Below the pieces are notes generated by a model that worked only from the letters and a program-made list of their open reading frames with translations, had not been told where the DNA came from and did no database searches. This document shows, piece after piece, positions 22,474-39,700 of a stretch of 64,000 bases of DNA; position 1 is the stretch's first letter, and the number at the start of each line of letters is the position of its first letter. The DNA comes from Alligator mississippiensis (lineage: Eukaryota > Chordata > Crocodylia > Alligatoridae), in NCBI RefSeq assembly GCF_030867095.1, contig NC_081824.1, positions 136,739,433 to 136,803,432 on the forward strand, given 5' to 3'. The position numbers and the translations under genes are program-made.

Positions 22474-23249
22474 TAGGGCTGTACGAAGCTTTGGTCCCCG
22501 ATTCGATAGAGATTTGACCTGATTCAGTAGCCAAATCTCTGAATCTGAATTGAATCAGAGGACCCTTTAATCTCTCTGAATCAAATCACAACCCTCCAAA
22601 TCGATTTGGAGAGATTTGGTGATTTGGACATAGACACAGCTTTAAATGTTTTTTCTACATACGTCTAGGTAGCAGGTGGCTCATGAATGCTGCAGTGCTG
22701 GGGCACATGGAGCGTCCCACAGACCCATAGGTGGACCAGAAACGCTTCCATTCCACTTCCAGGTTTGCCAGGGAGTATGTATGCAGGGGGACACCCTGTG
22801 CCCCCCCCCAGCTCAGTGACTGGTGTTCCCTGGGTCTGGGAGGGCATCTGGGGACCCCCTGAGGCTGATTGCCAAGCTGGGGGGGCAGAGTGGGGGCCCC
22901 CCAGCATGCTCCCCAATGGACCCAGAAGTGGACCAGAAATACTTCCGGTCCACTTCTGGGTTCACCCCCAAGCACGTGGAGGGCTTCCCCAACACTCCTG
23001 TGGGATTCTCCATGTGCCTCATCATTGCAGCGTTCACAAGCCGTGCTGGTACCTCAAGGTATGTAGAAAACATTTTTAAAGCTGTCTACATCCGAATCGC
23101 TGATTCTCTGAATCAGCATCAAATCTTCAGGGCCCAATTCAGCCACATTGAATCGGGGACAGTGATCCGAATCAACTAATCAAATCACTGTCCCTGATTC
23201 AAGCTGAATCTGAATCCGAATCAAATAAGACCCACTTCGCACACCCCTA
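22474..23249. mobile_element. Foldback hAT element, perfect 8-bp TSD
   Basis: The termini are TAGGGCTGTACGAAG and the inverse of TAGGGGTGTGCGAAG. The TSD CTGCATAC is exact on both sides (22466-22473, 23250-23257). The arms are AT-rich with ATTCGAT/GAATC strings, and the GC-rich centre is palindromic (GGACCAGAAATACTTCCGGT CC type near 22930). Nonautonomous. It is of the same structural type as 9266-10213. Confidence 0.88.
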
Positions 23250-23971
23250 CTGCATACACAGTCAAATAACCTGGGAGAATTCTCCCAGGTTTGTTTTCCT
23301 GGTAGAACTTACCCTGAGATCCCTGAACAGATAGTTGAACATTGAGCCCCTGAAGAGCAGATGGCTGCATGGCATCAGCACTGCAAGCTCTGGGGCCCCT
23401 GTCCACGCATTTCAGCATGCTCTGCACTCCCAGTCTGTTCAGGGACAGATGGCAGCAGTGCACAAGGCTGCACTGATTGGCTGACCCAGAATGCTCAGTG
23501 TAGAGTACTGAAGAGTATGTGTTCTGTTCCCTGCTCAGCCAGAGCAGCAGAGTCCAGCAAGCAACAGTCTTCCCCCAAGAGAGAAGCAGGAACAAAGCAC
23601 ACTGCTGGAGGACTATGCTGTGGTTTCTCTCGGAAGAGAGTATGTAGACATTTTCTTTCTCCTAGAAGAAACTCTCCTGAGAGTAATTTAACCTTAGTTA
23701 TTCCCAGGTTATTTTTCTCCTGGAACAGCCATTTTCACTCTTGGAGAAGAGTCCTGGACATCTGTACACTTGTGGTTTCTCCTGGGAGAGCAGATTCCCC
23801 AAGAGAAAAAGATCAATATGGCGTATATGTGTACAAAAACTGAATAATTCTAAAATGGCTACCATTCTGTTCTAGTTGACAGTCTTCATCTAGCTCAGTT
23901 TGTTTATGCCTCAGGCTTCTAGTTGCATACACTGATGAACCATACGGGCAATAAGTTAATTTAATGTAGAG

Positions 23972-24298
23972 CAGGACTGTCCAACTGGGGGCCTGATCTG
24001 TTAGGAGTTAAGTTGCATTCCCTCTCCTCCCCACCCACAACTTCCAGACCAGTTGCTGCTACTACCCCTATTGTATTGGGCTCCCCTTCCCTCCTCTGGC
24101 TGCTGCTTCATGTCCCCACCCCAGGGGGCATAGGGCAATGTGGCTCACCATGCAGGGGGTGAATCCAGGGCCATGCAGGTGCACAGTGCAACAGCAGGAC
24201 TATCCATGCAGCCCAAGGGCCTGTGGTTTGCCCTGGTGTAGCCCATTAGGCATGTGCCCTCCCCCTCACCCCAACTACTTGAGAGCTGGACAGCTCTG
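23972..24298. mobile_element. hAT nonautonomous element, near-perfect TSD
   Basis: The ends CAGGACTGTCCAACTGGG and the inverse of CAGAGCTGTCCAGCTCTC are flanked by ATGTAGAG (23964-23971) and CTGTAGAG (24299-24306), one mismatch. Confidence 0.75.
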
Positions 24299-24799
24299 CT
24301 GTAGAGAAAGCCATGAGAGCAGGGAAAACTAAGAGGAAAAAGCAGGTATTCGACCTGATTTTTTTCAGTTCATTCAGCTGGCTTTGCCTAATGTCTGAAC
24401 TATAAGCCCAAAACAGATGCTTGCAAAGATTATGTTAATTTATCTGTGCTGATTACCTGTGCTGTTGCCTCAGCATTACTCATATGCAATAGCAATTTAG
24501 TTCTCAGTTTAGAGTACAATGGGTATCTGCTAATAGGTATTTTTAAAGTGTGTATTAATCCTCTTTAAGTCTTATTTTCCCCTATTGACTGAGGGTTAAT
24601 TTTTTAATACTAAAATCTTGATTATAGCCTGACACTTCTATGGCTTTCCTTACCAAGGCATTTTATAATATAGGGACTTTACAAGCCCAAGTAGTTTCAG
24701 GATTAAGTTTTAGTAGCCATGAACCTGAACAGGCTTAAATTTAAAGTTCTCAACCCCCCAGCCTACAAGACATGTTGGCTGGCTGTGCTGGGGGGTTGA

Positions 24800-25135
24800 G
24801 AAATGAGGGCAGGTTTAGTCATTTGAGATACGCAGATGATCTTGTGTTGATCACCACGACTCAGGAAGAGCTGAAAGACTTACTGCAACAGTAGTTGTGG
24901 CAGGAAAAAGACACAACAGTATGGTTAGTATTTCAACCATACTGGAAAAACAGAATTGACACAGAGGCCTTGGAGCGAGTCTCAGACTACATATTTGAAT
25001 GCCATCTTAACAGAAGGCAATAAATGCATAAATGAAGCATGTTGTGGGCTAAGTCAAAGTTCAGAGAACAGTAAAGAATCTGAATGAAACAGTTACCTGC
25101 CTCTTTACCTGTATAGTGACTCCATTAGTAATTGA
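24800..25135 (+). mobile_element. RTE/BovB-like LINE fragment, decayed
   Basis: Translation shows FSHLRYADDLVLITTTQEEL and, later, LERVSDYIFECHL, the order of RTE-clade reverse transcriptase. It has many in-frame stops. It lies in the region between TMEM181 and DYNLT1. Confidence 0.6.
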
Positions 25136-26636
25136 AAGCATAGATATACCCAATAGCAACATACAGCTGTTAAACTCGAACTTTGTAAAGGCATTTGAAA
25201 ACAAAAATTGTGGGCATTTGAGCTTGTGCTACAAAAGATACTGAATGGCTCCTGGACCCACAAAAAAAAAAATCCAACAAATGCATGTGTTTGATAATGG
25301 AATTAAACAGTGAAAAAAGACAGGAGACAACAAGCTAGAAAAAAGATAACCTTTCTATTGTGTGTGCCAGGAAAGGAAAAAAATGTCAACCAAGAAAGGT
25401 AAAGCATGAAAACTGGGCTGGATAATTTAAAAATACAGTGACCAAGTCCTGCCAACGCTTATTCATGAGTAATCCAATTCAGTAAGGGATTTAGTAATCA
25501 CCAGGACAATTTGTTATAAAAGCCTAGGGATGCTAGAGTCACTCTGGTCTGGGAACTTGGATCTTTTTAATTAAGCTTTCAGCTTCTCAGAAGCAAACTG
25601 TATTTAAGTCACTACAACTATGAAATCATGTCAATAGATACAATGATACTTCCCTTCGGGAAGTAGGGATGACAGCTGACTTAGAGGACCTTCCACTAAA
25701 AGTTTTAGTGAGAAACAGACATAAGGTGCATTTTACCTCACTGCTCTTTACCCAGGAACAATCCTGTTAACAGCAGTCTTGCTGGAAATGATGTTACAAG
25801 TTTAACTTTGCATCCATTGACCTTAAGATGTTATGGGACACATTCTAAGGAGCTGTGTCTTCTGCTGTAGTCATCTCTTCCTTGCAGAGCATTCCCCCAA
25901 AATTGAGAAACCTCTCAAGTTCAGCATCATCAGGTAGGTTAGCAAATCAATGTGGTATGACCTTATTTCCCTATCTGGTGCTTTAAAAAAAATAAATAAA
26001 TAAAAAAATTAGGAATTTCTTTTGCAATAAAAACAACATGCATGTGCACACACCCAGCATGCAATGATTTTTTGTTTACTATTTGTTAAAAAAGATGGTC
26101 TTTGAGGCAACACCCCTGGACTACTGCTATGACAATTTCTGCAGTGTTGAATACATACACTAGTCAGTCTGATGATCCATCTATGCTACCACCTTGAAAG
26201 CAACTAGTTACTGAAGGGTATGAAAGTTCTCTTGGAATTTAAGATGGGACAGTTGAGCTTAGACACTCACACTAAAGGTTATGAACTTCAATAATTTAAT
26301 GTTAACCAAGAGTACAAAGTATGAAAGTTAGTGTCTTAATTTAAGTTCAGAAAGCAAATCTAAAGAAAATGTTTACAGTGCAGCAGGTTTCATTTTTTTA
26401 GCACCTTGAAGAGGTCCTTGAAGTGTTTAAGACCGTGCGTCAACACTGGTGTGATATTAAGTACAAAATCCATGTAACAACATACAAATTGTTCTTCACA
26501 TTTCTACGCTTGAAAAGCTACATAAAAAGTATATTAAAAACAAGTTTTTCAGTGTTTTCACAGTTTGGAGTGGACATGGAATGGAAGTATTGATATTCAA
26601 GAGACTTGGTTAAGAAGCTGAATGATCCCAAGGCAA
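25136..26636. other. Intergenic sequence and DYNLT1 3'UTR
   Basis: No coding exon was seen. It contains an AAAATAAATAAATAAA simple repeat at 25983-26008 and AT-rich unique-looking sequence. The right part is the DYNLT1 3'UTR, of unknown length. Confidence 0.5.
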
Positions 26637-30399
<3,763 letters not shown>

Positions 30400-30998
30400 G
30401 GCACCCGCACTCCAACTACCCCCCCCCCCCCCCCCACCAACGCCAACCGCTCCCGCTGCGCCTGTGCCCCGCCCCCTTTCCTCGTGCGGAAGGCACCACG
30501 GCGCCTGCGCAGCGCCCCGGCCCAGCCAATCGGCTGCCTGCGCACACTGCGCCTGCGCGCCCGCCCCGACCCCACCCTGCTTTGTTAGCAGCCGCTTCTC
30601 TGGGGGGCTTGGCAACGGGGCGGCGTGGGGTATGATGGGATGGCTTGGTGCTGGTGCAGCTCGCGAGGGAGGGAGAAGCTGCTCGTTTTGTGACGTCACC
30701 CAGGCCGTGCCTCCCCGCTTTCCTCCACCGCGCTGCGCACATGGTGCGGTCCCGCCCATCAGGGGCCCTGAGACCTGCCTGCCCGCATAGCCTCAGCTTG
30801 AACTATGGGCTGGAATTGGGGTGGAGCCCATTCAGCACAGTGAAGACCGTGCTCCACGTGTATTGCCAACTCCCGTAGTTGTTGGCGTTGTTCTTAAAGT
30901 CTGCGTTTCGGGAATGCGAAGACCTTAATTTTTCTTATATATTTATTTATATACGTGTATATATAAGAAAGAGCTAAGTTCTTCACATTCCTCAAGCT

Positions 30999-31127
30999 TC
31001 GCAGGTAGAAGGTCTAGGGTTCGTGCCCCAGTGGAGCCACCCTGCCCGCGTTTCCAGCTGGGTGCAGGGGGCTGGAGTGACCCTGTGGGCTTCCGAGGTC
31101 CCTTCTGGCCTTACAGTCTATGAAAGC
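30999..31127 (+). mobile_element. CR1-type LINE 3' end
   Basis: GGTGCAGGGGGCTGGAGTGA and TCCGAGGTCCCTTCTGGCC, then a TCTATGAAA tail, are diagnostic of CR1 3' ends. It is 5'-truncated. Confidence 0.75.
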
Positions 31128-31689
31128 ATAGACGTTAAGACCAATGTCAAAAATCATGGGAGTTGGCAGTCCCTTCTAACCCGCGGTGTCTCTGGTTCTA
31201 TGATTGTCCGTGTGTCGGGGCTCTGTGCCTAGGCTGGTGCTACCTGGCGTTGCACAGACCAGTCTAGGCTCATGAGTGGACCTCCGTTCCACAACCTTCT
31301 GGCAGCATTTCCTCTGCCAGGGGGGAAGATTAGTACGATAATTGCAGGGGAGGGCCCAGCAGCATCAGCACAAGCCTGTTAGGGAGGTGGCATCCACTCA
31401 GGTACCACCCACAGTGCAAGCCCTGAGAGCTGGGCTGCCTGGTTTGAGGGGGGCTGTCCTTGGTGGTATGGGGGCTCCCTTTTTGAGTCCTTGAAAGCCA
31501 GGACCTTTGTGATGGATGCCAGCCAATGCCTGGCCTTGCCCTTTCTTCTGCCTCCTGGAGAGGCCAGTGTTTGGCCAGCATATATGCCCTAATCACCCTG
31601 CCCACAGTGCTTCCTTGTGCTCACTCAAGTAGGCTTCCTGCATCCCTTGAGCCTGGTGTTTCAGCCTTCAGGCCCTTCCCACTCCAGGC

Positions 31690-31800
31690 ACACCAAAGTG
31701 AAAGGGAAGAAGATGATCTAGTCAGGGGTGCTTCTACCTTGATCAGGGGGCTGAACTAGATGGCCTCACAAGATCCCTTCCAGTTCTACTTTTGTGTAGC
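31690..31800 (+). mobile_element. CR1-type LINE 3' end
   Basis: GATGATCTAGTCAGGGGTGC and CAAGATCCCTTCCAGTTCTA match CR1 3' ends. It is short and 5'-truncated. Confidence 0.65.
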
Positions 31801-31989
31801 TGGAACCTGGCTTGGGCAAGACCTGCCTGTGATGATGGTTGCGTTAAGAGTCAGCATTTCCCTCTGCCACTGCAAGCACCTCAGATGCACAAACAACAGC
31901 TGGGGCCTGCAGTTCCTTGTATATGCTGTAGACATGATCAGCGACTGACAGACCAGTGCATACTAAGGACCTAGGAAAAGCCTGAATTA

Positions 31990-32900
31990 TGAATGATAAG
32001 TGCTTCAACTGGTTTTCAATCAATAATCAATAAGCTTGCATTTTAATCAGAAACTTCCTGGGAAAGCAGAATAAAAATCTGTTTATCAAGCCTCTAATAT
32101 TAGACTAGGCCAAGAATGAATAACTGCTTTATTTTGGAAAACTAATATTAGACTAGGTCAAGAATTAATAACTGCTGTTTGGAAAAACGTGTAACAACGT
32201 CTAGATGTAACAATTGATGTTTTGCTTGTTGATAGCAATTGAGTTGGATATAGTCAGCTAGAAGCCTATTGCAATAATAATATGTATCTGTTAACCTGTT
32301 GTATATTATAGCTGGCCTGCTCATCGAAGTGAAAGAAACAGAACATGGCAACTAACATTCCCAGGTGGTGAGGGGAAAGAGGTAAGACATTTTCTCTCCC
32401 AGAATTGTACTTTTCCCAAGGACACAGACCCTAGCTAATTGGCATCCTTCAAGCCCACAGGAAAAACTGGTTCAGTCCAGTTCCCAAAGTCTCAGTAAAA
32501 CAAATCAATTTGAATAACACCCATCAGAATATTTGTTTAAATAACCCACGTATAAATATTGGGTATAAACGGGAAATCTGGGGGAGACCTCAGCTAGGTT
32601 GCATGCCACCTTTCTTCTCCCTTCTGTGTCTCCCCTAGCTGGTATAGGTGAGAATCTTTATTGTGCTATTGCAAGTAGATAAGCATAGAGACAAGTGCTT
32701 ATTCTTATGCTTTGGGGTGTAATCAATAAAAGGTTGGGTTATAGACCTATCTCTTGTCTCTTTATCTGACTTGGGTGATAGTAGTACCTTACCTGCTAAG
32801 AGGGAGTGGAGGATCACTGGGAACTGTGATTGTATCTTGACTTAGGGTACAAATAGGGTAATCAGTAAGGGAATTGTAACTGTCTCTGAATTCTATGTCT
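31990..32900 (+). mobile_element. Probable solo LTR of an endogenous retrovirus (fossil)
   Basis: The stretch shows a promoter-like TATAAATA (about 32551) and an AATAAAAGG (about 32725) in LTR-like spacing, with no coding region beside it. A direct repeat (TATTAGACTAGG..AAGAAT..ATAACTGC, at 32097 and 32147) lies in the left part. The edges are approximate and the family is not assigned. Confidence 0.4.
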
Positions 32901-32999
32901 AAGCTTGCAAAGAAGTCCTGATCATAGCTGGGCTGTAGTCTTGTCTCTCAAAGACCAAACAGTACTGGGTTTTTGGTAACACTTGTAGCATTGACCTTC

Positions 33000-35300
33000 A
33001 TTCCCCTCTCCACTCCAAGCCACAGTTCATTTTTAAGAGAGGAAAAGCATGGTTAGTTACCAGCCACTGTGGATTGGCATTTTAACCACTTTTGTGGTAT
33101 TCACCTGGGGGATAAAATGGAACATGAGATAAGGGAAGTGCTGTAGCCAAACTCAAATAGTTTGGGAATTGGCTAGCTTGCCCCATTTCCTGCAGAGGTA
33201 AATGGCCCCTTTCATTCCTGCAGGATGTCTAGATGCACTGTTAGTGAGCAGCAACAAAACAGATGAACCAGGGTTCCCCTTAACCATTCCAGAGAGGTTT
33301 GTTCTTTGGCATTCTCTTACGCAGACTAAGGCCACATCCTCCAAGGTTTGACCTACCTGTAGCACTGTAAAAGTGATCAACAGCATGGTGCTGTGCTGTT
33401 CATCCTTCCTCCAAAAGCTTGCACCATTTTCTGAGTAGTGTACATACAAGGACATGCAATACTGTGGCCTCAATCCCCCTAAAATAGCCAGCCACCTCCC
33501 CAGAGTACCAAGGCCTAGGCTGGGAGAGGACTTACTGTTTCCAAGGGCTTCAAAGACTGGGAAGAGATTCTGGAGACATTAGAAGGTCAAGGCATTATCT
33601 CTGAAAACAGAGAAGGGAAAAATGACCAACTGTTACTTTTCTCATCTTTGAGGGTCAGTACTTGCAGCTCCAAGATTCTCAAAGATGGAGGGTGATGACA
33701 GCCACTGAGCGCTTTGTAACCTTGTGAAGGGCAGAAAGAAAATGGAAGAAGGTGATACGGGAGCTCATGGACTCCCTCACAGATTTCAGGACCATGGATG
33801 CTTTATATGGATGGAGTTTACCAGTACATCTGTATAGAGGCAGTAGAAACCCTCACAGAATAGACCTTGTATCAGACAAGTGAGATTGCATATGAGGGTC
33901 TAGCTGAAGGCTGGTTGCTCCATTGATTTCTATGCTGCAAGCAGCCCCTCTTCAGATAAACCAAAAGTGAAGTTGTTGAAATAGTTTCTAGTCATACATT
34001 TTTCTGGACTACTGCATTCATGTGCAATTCTTCCATAACAATTCACCATACTCAGCAGCCTATACAATAGTGGAAAAATCCCTTTTCTATTTAGGAACTC
34101 TGAGACTTGCTGGGTAGGCAAAGAATGGGAATGTATGTGCCCTCTTATCCATCTTGTGCAGTTGGATAACCCCATGCCTGCAACCCTCACAACAATTGGT
34201 TGTGAGGGTTAGCAAGTTGTACAGCATGAGCAGCCAAGTATCCTTGCTTAGAGCTGTACAAATCTCAGTCACAACATTAACAATAATCTTTTGCAATGGA
34301 CCAGGAACTGTTGTGAGCTGAAGCTTCCAGACAGACATTTCCATTTGCTTTGCCACAGTCAAGGGAACTCATATTGGTAGGTTGCTTGTGGTTAGCTCTG
34401 CGGAGATACCTAGAAAGGCGGTCTCCTGGTCTTCCTCATCCTGATGTTCTCCTACCACTGTTGGCCATCCCACCAATTGTGTGATCATACTTGCCACACA
34501 ACCAGCCACTGTTTTCTGTAAGATGAATCCACACAGATCTAGTAAGTGCAGCACAACAAAATTGTTCATTTTGGCTGTTTGATGCCAGCCCTACTGCAGT
34601 GTGAATTGAGATTGCTTGATGGTAGAGGCAAAGATTTGTGGGAAAGTATGTAGTTGGCAGATACATTATTATGCATTGGTACTGCTTGGCATGTAGCAGA
34701 CTATAGAGGGTGGGAAAAGAGGCATTTAGGCAGCTGACCTTGCAGTTGGAAAATACCACTGTATCTCTTCTGGAAGGAAGGCACCAGGTGAATCTTTGGA
34801 TTTTTTTATGGTTGACCTGTGGAGGTTGAACTTGGAGACTCCTGGACACCATTCTCCAAATGTCCTTTTGTGTACTTTTGTGCATGTATCACACATGCCC
34901 TGGGTAAGGCAGGGTCACAAAGGAGTGTGGGATACCAATGCCTTCAACTGTTGGTACAGTTCAGGGCAAGCCCTGCCCAGTCCTCATGCTAAAATTTATG
35001 ACAATCAAGCACAGCCTGCTCATTTGTTGGTAGCTATTATAATGTGGAGTGATCCTAGTTTATATCAACATGGCTACAACATCACTCCAACACTGTCAGT
35101 TTATGTCCTAAACTTAATTTGTCCCAGATTACCACTTTGTTTCATGACCCTCTGTCTCTTACAGTAATTGGTGTTTTTGACAGAGCCCAAGGGATCACAG
35201 CTTTCGTTAGAGCAGATTAATTGTCTAGCTCTTATACTCGGGGAAGAAAAATTAAAATGTAACTTGAGGGCACCTAAAATCCCATAAACCAGAAGACAAC
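33000..35300. other. Unassigned intergenic sequence
   Basis: There is no recognisable exon. A minus-strand open frame of 149 codons (34436-34885) and shorter neighbours show no domain I recognise. They may be remains of a transposon, but this is not supported. Confidence 0.3.
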
Positions 35301-35488
35301 TGAGAAAAATAAAAATGTCTTTGATTTAAGATTGAGAGCTTAAAAATAACAATCTTGTTATTTTGGGTGGCCTAACATGATTTTTGAATGAGTTCCAAAA
35401 CTTGCAGCTCTTATCCAACTTTAACTTCATTAAAAATGTTGCTTGTGTAAAGCCCAAATCCTGCAACTATTTCTTGCTGTGTTTAGTA

Positions 35489-35919
35489 CAGGGTTGTCCA
35501 ATTTTTGAGCAGCTGGGGGCCACACACTCCACAGCCCAAAGACCCCCAAGCCACTTTGTCATGCCGATAGTCTGCCCTTCCTCTCATTGCACAGGTAGTG
35601 TAGTATGGTTCCTGTTCCAGCCACACACGCAGTTGGACAGCCCAGCTTCTCTCTCAGCTCCCCAGACAGTCTGACTCCCTCTCCCCAGCCCAGCATGGAG
35701 TATGAGCAGCAAAGATCCATCTCTGGTCTCTCTCCCACCATGCTACCTCTTCTCCAGGAGTGGAGCAGGAAGCAGAAGCTGGATAAGAGGGGGAGCTTGG
35801 AGACCCCAGCCGCCATAGTAGCAGGAGCGATGGAAGGAGTAGTGGCAAGAATCCATGGGCCTCATGTTAACCCCTCACAGACCTCATGCAGCCTGCAGGT
35901 TGCTAGTTGGTCACTCCTG
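35489..35919. mobile_element. hAT nonautonomous element
   Basis: CAGGGTTGTCCAATTTTTGA at the left end is inverted at the right (GTTGGTCACTCCTG). Flanks GTTTAGTA and GTTTATCA agree at 6 of 8 positions. Confidence 0.6.
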
Positions 35920-36307
35920 GTTTATCAATAGTTCAGTAAGGTTATTCACATACTTCAATTTAAACATATTCCAAAGCATTAAAGAGCTAGACAATTGCAC
36001 AGGTTGATTCATTTTGTTATGTTAATGGAGCAACAATGCTTTAGGAAACTTTAACCAATATATGCCACTATTTAAGACCTCTAATAAATAAAAAGACCTC
36101 TATTGCTTTATTATTATATGTTGTGTCTGAGGAATTGAAACTTTAAACCAGAGAACAGATTGGTCTGGAAAGAAATACTCATATTCTCTATTCAGACTTT
36201 GAAGTAGATTGGCTTTAATTCTGAACATCATTAATAATAAGGCCTGTCTTTATAACAGGCTGAACTGGACTAGCCAATCCAAACATACGTTATTCTAGAC
36301 TCAATAC

Positions 36308-36342
36308 TTTTTTTTTTTTTTTGGGGGGGGGGGAGGGGGTTA
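36308..36342. repeat. T17-G11 homopolymer junction
   Basis: A run of about 16-17 T changes directly into G-rich sequence. It is a simple repeat, possibly the tail of a decayed element. Confidence 0.85.
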
Positions 36343-36383
36343 TATTGGTAGTTTTCCAGGTTTTCATTCAAGAAAGCTCATAG

Positions 36384-36760
36384 TAGGTGCATCTACAAAC
36401 ATGAGATGCTTCACTGTGGAGATGCACAATTAACTCCACAGTACAGCATCACCATCTACACATGTGACACTATTAGGCCTCAATAAACAAATTAACTCTG
36501 CTGTAGGCTAGTACCCTGCTGCTCAACACAAGTACTATCCAAGAGCAGAGTAGTTACATGCAGCAAAACTCATGTGTAGACAGTGATGGGGCTGGCTAGG
36601 GCACAAGGGTGCTACAGTGTAGGAGCTGCCTGCCAGCTAGCCCTGCACTGTAACACCCTCATGCCCCAGCCAGCTCCTCTGCAACATGTTGAACCGAACT
36701 GGAGCATCCTTGGGCTAGAGTTTATTGCTATGTGCTAATTACACGTGTAGAAGTACCCAG
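36384..36760. repeat. MITE with GCATCTACA ends
   Basis: AGGTGCATCTACAAACATG at the left faces ACACGTGTAGAAGTACCC at the right. The centre GGGGCTGGCTAGGGCAC/GCCCCAGCCAGCTCC is palindromic. It is related in ends to 18067 and 40730. Confidence 0.5.
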
Positions 36761-39700
36761 TATCAGTCTATCTAGGTAATCTAGTCATACTAAATACATT
36801 GTCACTTGTAGCTAGAGAGGAATCAGTCTTATTTCCAGTAAATTGCCTGTTCAGAGTACCAGACTTCTTTTCAGTATGACTGCCTGGGGAAATTGAGGTT
36901 TTCAGCATTTGCATGTATATAGCATCAGGAAGAGAAATCATATGAGACTCTAAAAACTCATAACCACTCTTCTTCCTGTGAGTGGTTAGAGAACCATAAG
37001 CACATTATGAGGAAGGAAGTATTACATTTTCCCATAGTAAACCTTTTTTAACTTTAGAGAAGATGTTAATCTCTATGCAGTAATTCATCTGCTGCACTTT
37101 CGGCTGCAGTAACTTTGCAAAGCCTTTGGCAGCACTAGCAATCAGCCTCTGAGCCTGATTCCTCTTGACTGCCACAGGGATGCCTTGATGCTGTACTCTA
37201 ACTTTGGTTTAAACAGGAAGGAAAGGAGTGAGGCAGCAATTTTATTTCAGTAAAGAAAAGAAAAAGCAAACTCCTCATCTCTGGTGAACATGTCACTTCT
37301 ACTTCTCTTTCTCTGGTAGCAATGGAAAAGGTAAGTGTATATTTTCAATCTGTTTTATCCAATACAGCAAGAAGAAATTGATTTTAGTTTAAACTGTTCC
37401 TTAGATTGAAAAAGGGTTCGAGAAAAAGACCTTGAGCTGGAATCTGCACTAAAAATGGTTTGCTGTAAAGTGATCTTTTGGCTGGATGAGTTGTGGGAGG
37501 GAGTGGTACTAAAAGTACTTGAGAGAAGTGCAGGGAAAGCATTTCAACTTGCCATGTAAAATAAATTATAACCAAATAGTCTATTTCTGTATAAAAATTA
37601 AGATATTACAGTCAAGTAGTGCACGAAATCATTCGTAATTCTTCTTATCAAGCGAGTACTAATTAATTCATTTCATATGAATTTGTGAGAGTGGCAATTG
37701 CCTTAGACTCCATTAGCATTTATGATTAGTGTGTTTTTTCAGTAAACAACATTACTTTGATTCCCTTCTGTGGGATTAATGGATCCTATAATCAAAAGAT
37801 CTCAAATCAGCAAAGGACCTGACTTTCACAGATAACTTTGTGTATGCTTGTCTCAGTGTCTCTACTAAAACCAAAATAAATGATATAGGAGCTGGAAACA
37901 TTACACACAGGTCATGCAGTGAAAGTATCAGAGTTATTTTAAATGAAAGAAACATTTTCATTTACAATGACACATTCTATTCTACTCACCACTATGCTAT
38001 GTGTGTGCAGATTTTTATTATAAATGGTAATAAAGAGGATTATGATAAATACTTTGCAGTTCTATAGTGCTTTTACCTGCAATTCCTAAAGAATTGAATA
38101 AAGTTCCTAATTTTGAATACCTGGTGAGCTAGTTGGTTTCTGATTGGTGACGTACAAACAGTGGATTTTGTGGATTTGTTAGTAATGACTTGAAGCATTC
38201 AGTCATCTTTAAGTGTAGACTCATGTTCTGTTTTTTCCTATATCGGTCATAATTAGAATTCATGCTCAGGACTTTCAGGTACAGAATACAGATCACTTCT
38301 TCTGGAGCTACTGCAGTGGCAGTTAGCAGAATAAGTTATCTTCTAGGAAAACTAGCCCTGAGTGTAGAACCTTAAAAGGTTCATCTTCACAGAAGGTTGA
38401 AACATGGAACGGCCCTTCCTCCCCGCACAGCTAGTCATAACTTTTTGCTTGACTATGATTTCAGGATTTATGTGTACACCTGAGTGAGCAGACAGCACCG
38501 CATACTTACCCAGCCAGAGTGCAGACTTAGTGAGCCTGTACAGTGAGTGTATCCACACTGTGCCCAGAGTAGAAATCCCAAACCATGTAAGTGCCAGAAA
38601 TGGTACTTTCATGACTGTGTAAGTGCCACTGAGGTGTGTAAACTGAAATTGGAGTTAATATTGGAGAGTTAACAAGGCATTAATAGAAACAATACCTACA
38701 GTTAACAAGCAGATAACCAAATAAATAACATGCTATTTGATGACCCCCCTTAACGCTTCTTAAAAATAAAAAGGGTACTTCCTGCTTTACAGGGTGGCAC
38801 ACCAAGAATTATAGAAGTCAAACCCAATTTGTTAGTAGTTTTCTGACAGCAGATACTACTATCTAGTGCTGAGTGACTTTTCGATAATGTGGAAGACATA
38901 GACTCCTTCTTAAAAGATACACAAATAGTGATATCTACAAGTGTTTATGTTAGTACAAATGCCAGAAAAATAGGCCAACTCTTGGAGCCTGTACTTAGCT
39001 TTTACTGCATCTTTATTCTAGCTAAATCCCCATTAACGAGATTCAGCCTGGTGAAGGACTGAGTACATTCCTGAGAAATGGCATTAGAGCCTGACCTAAA
39101 TAAGTGTAATATTTAAAATACTACTATTCAGCTACAGAGGCAGCATTACATGGCATAGAGGAGAACATGACAGAGAAATATGACTCCTCTTAACACCAAT
39201 CAACAGAGTTGAGCTAGTGCAGGGAGGAGTGCCTGCTGCCCTCTGCTAAAGGGTAGTATCAGCTCTGACATGATCTAGCCCAGTAGTTCAAAATAACTCT
39301 TGTGGCTTGCACTGCTGTGCAAACTCATCCCACAAATCCAGGCCATGACTTGAAAGTCACAACAGGGCCAGTACCTTTCCAGAACATGGAGCTGGCAGTT
39401 CCATTACATCTGTATTAAACACATGGCTGTTGTTTCAACATCACAAAAGGGATTCTGACAAGCTTTGTTTTTCTGACAATTTTCTACTCTTATATTATTC
39501 ATTAACATAATTTTTCCTAAGTGTTCTAAACTAATTTGGAATCACAGTGACATACTTTGAAGACTAAATAAGATCCCCTTGTGGGGGGGGTACAAATTCT
39601 CCTACTTCAAAATGCACTTAACATTTTAATTTGTTATTTTGTAATGATAGAGACATTGGATGGAAAGGTGATTACGGTTATAAAGTCAGGGAAGGGTTTT

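Noticed and set aside
34436-34885. 149-codon minus-strand frame
   Set aside because: No recognised family and no splice or promoter context. Mentioned only as unassigned.
37200-37331. Possible noncoding SYTL3 exon ending AATGGAAAAG|GTAAGT
   Set aside because: The donor is good but there is no promoter, no acceptor evidence and no known counterpart. Left out as a feature.
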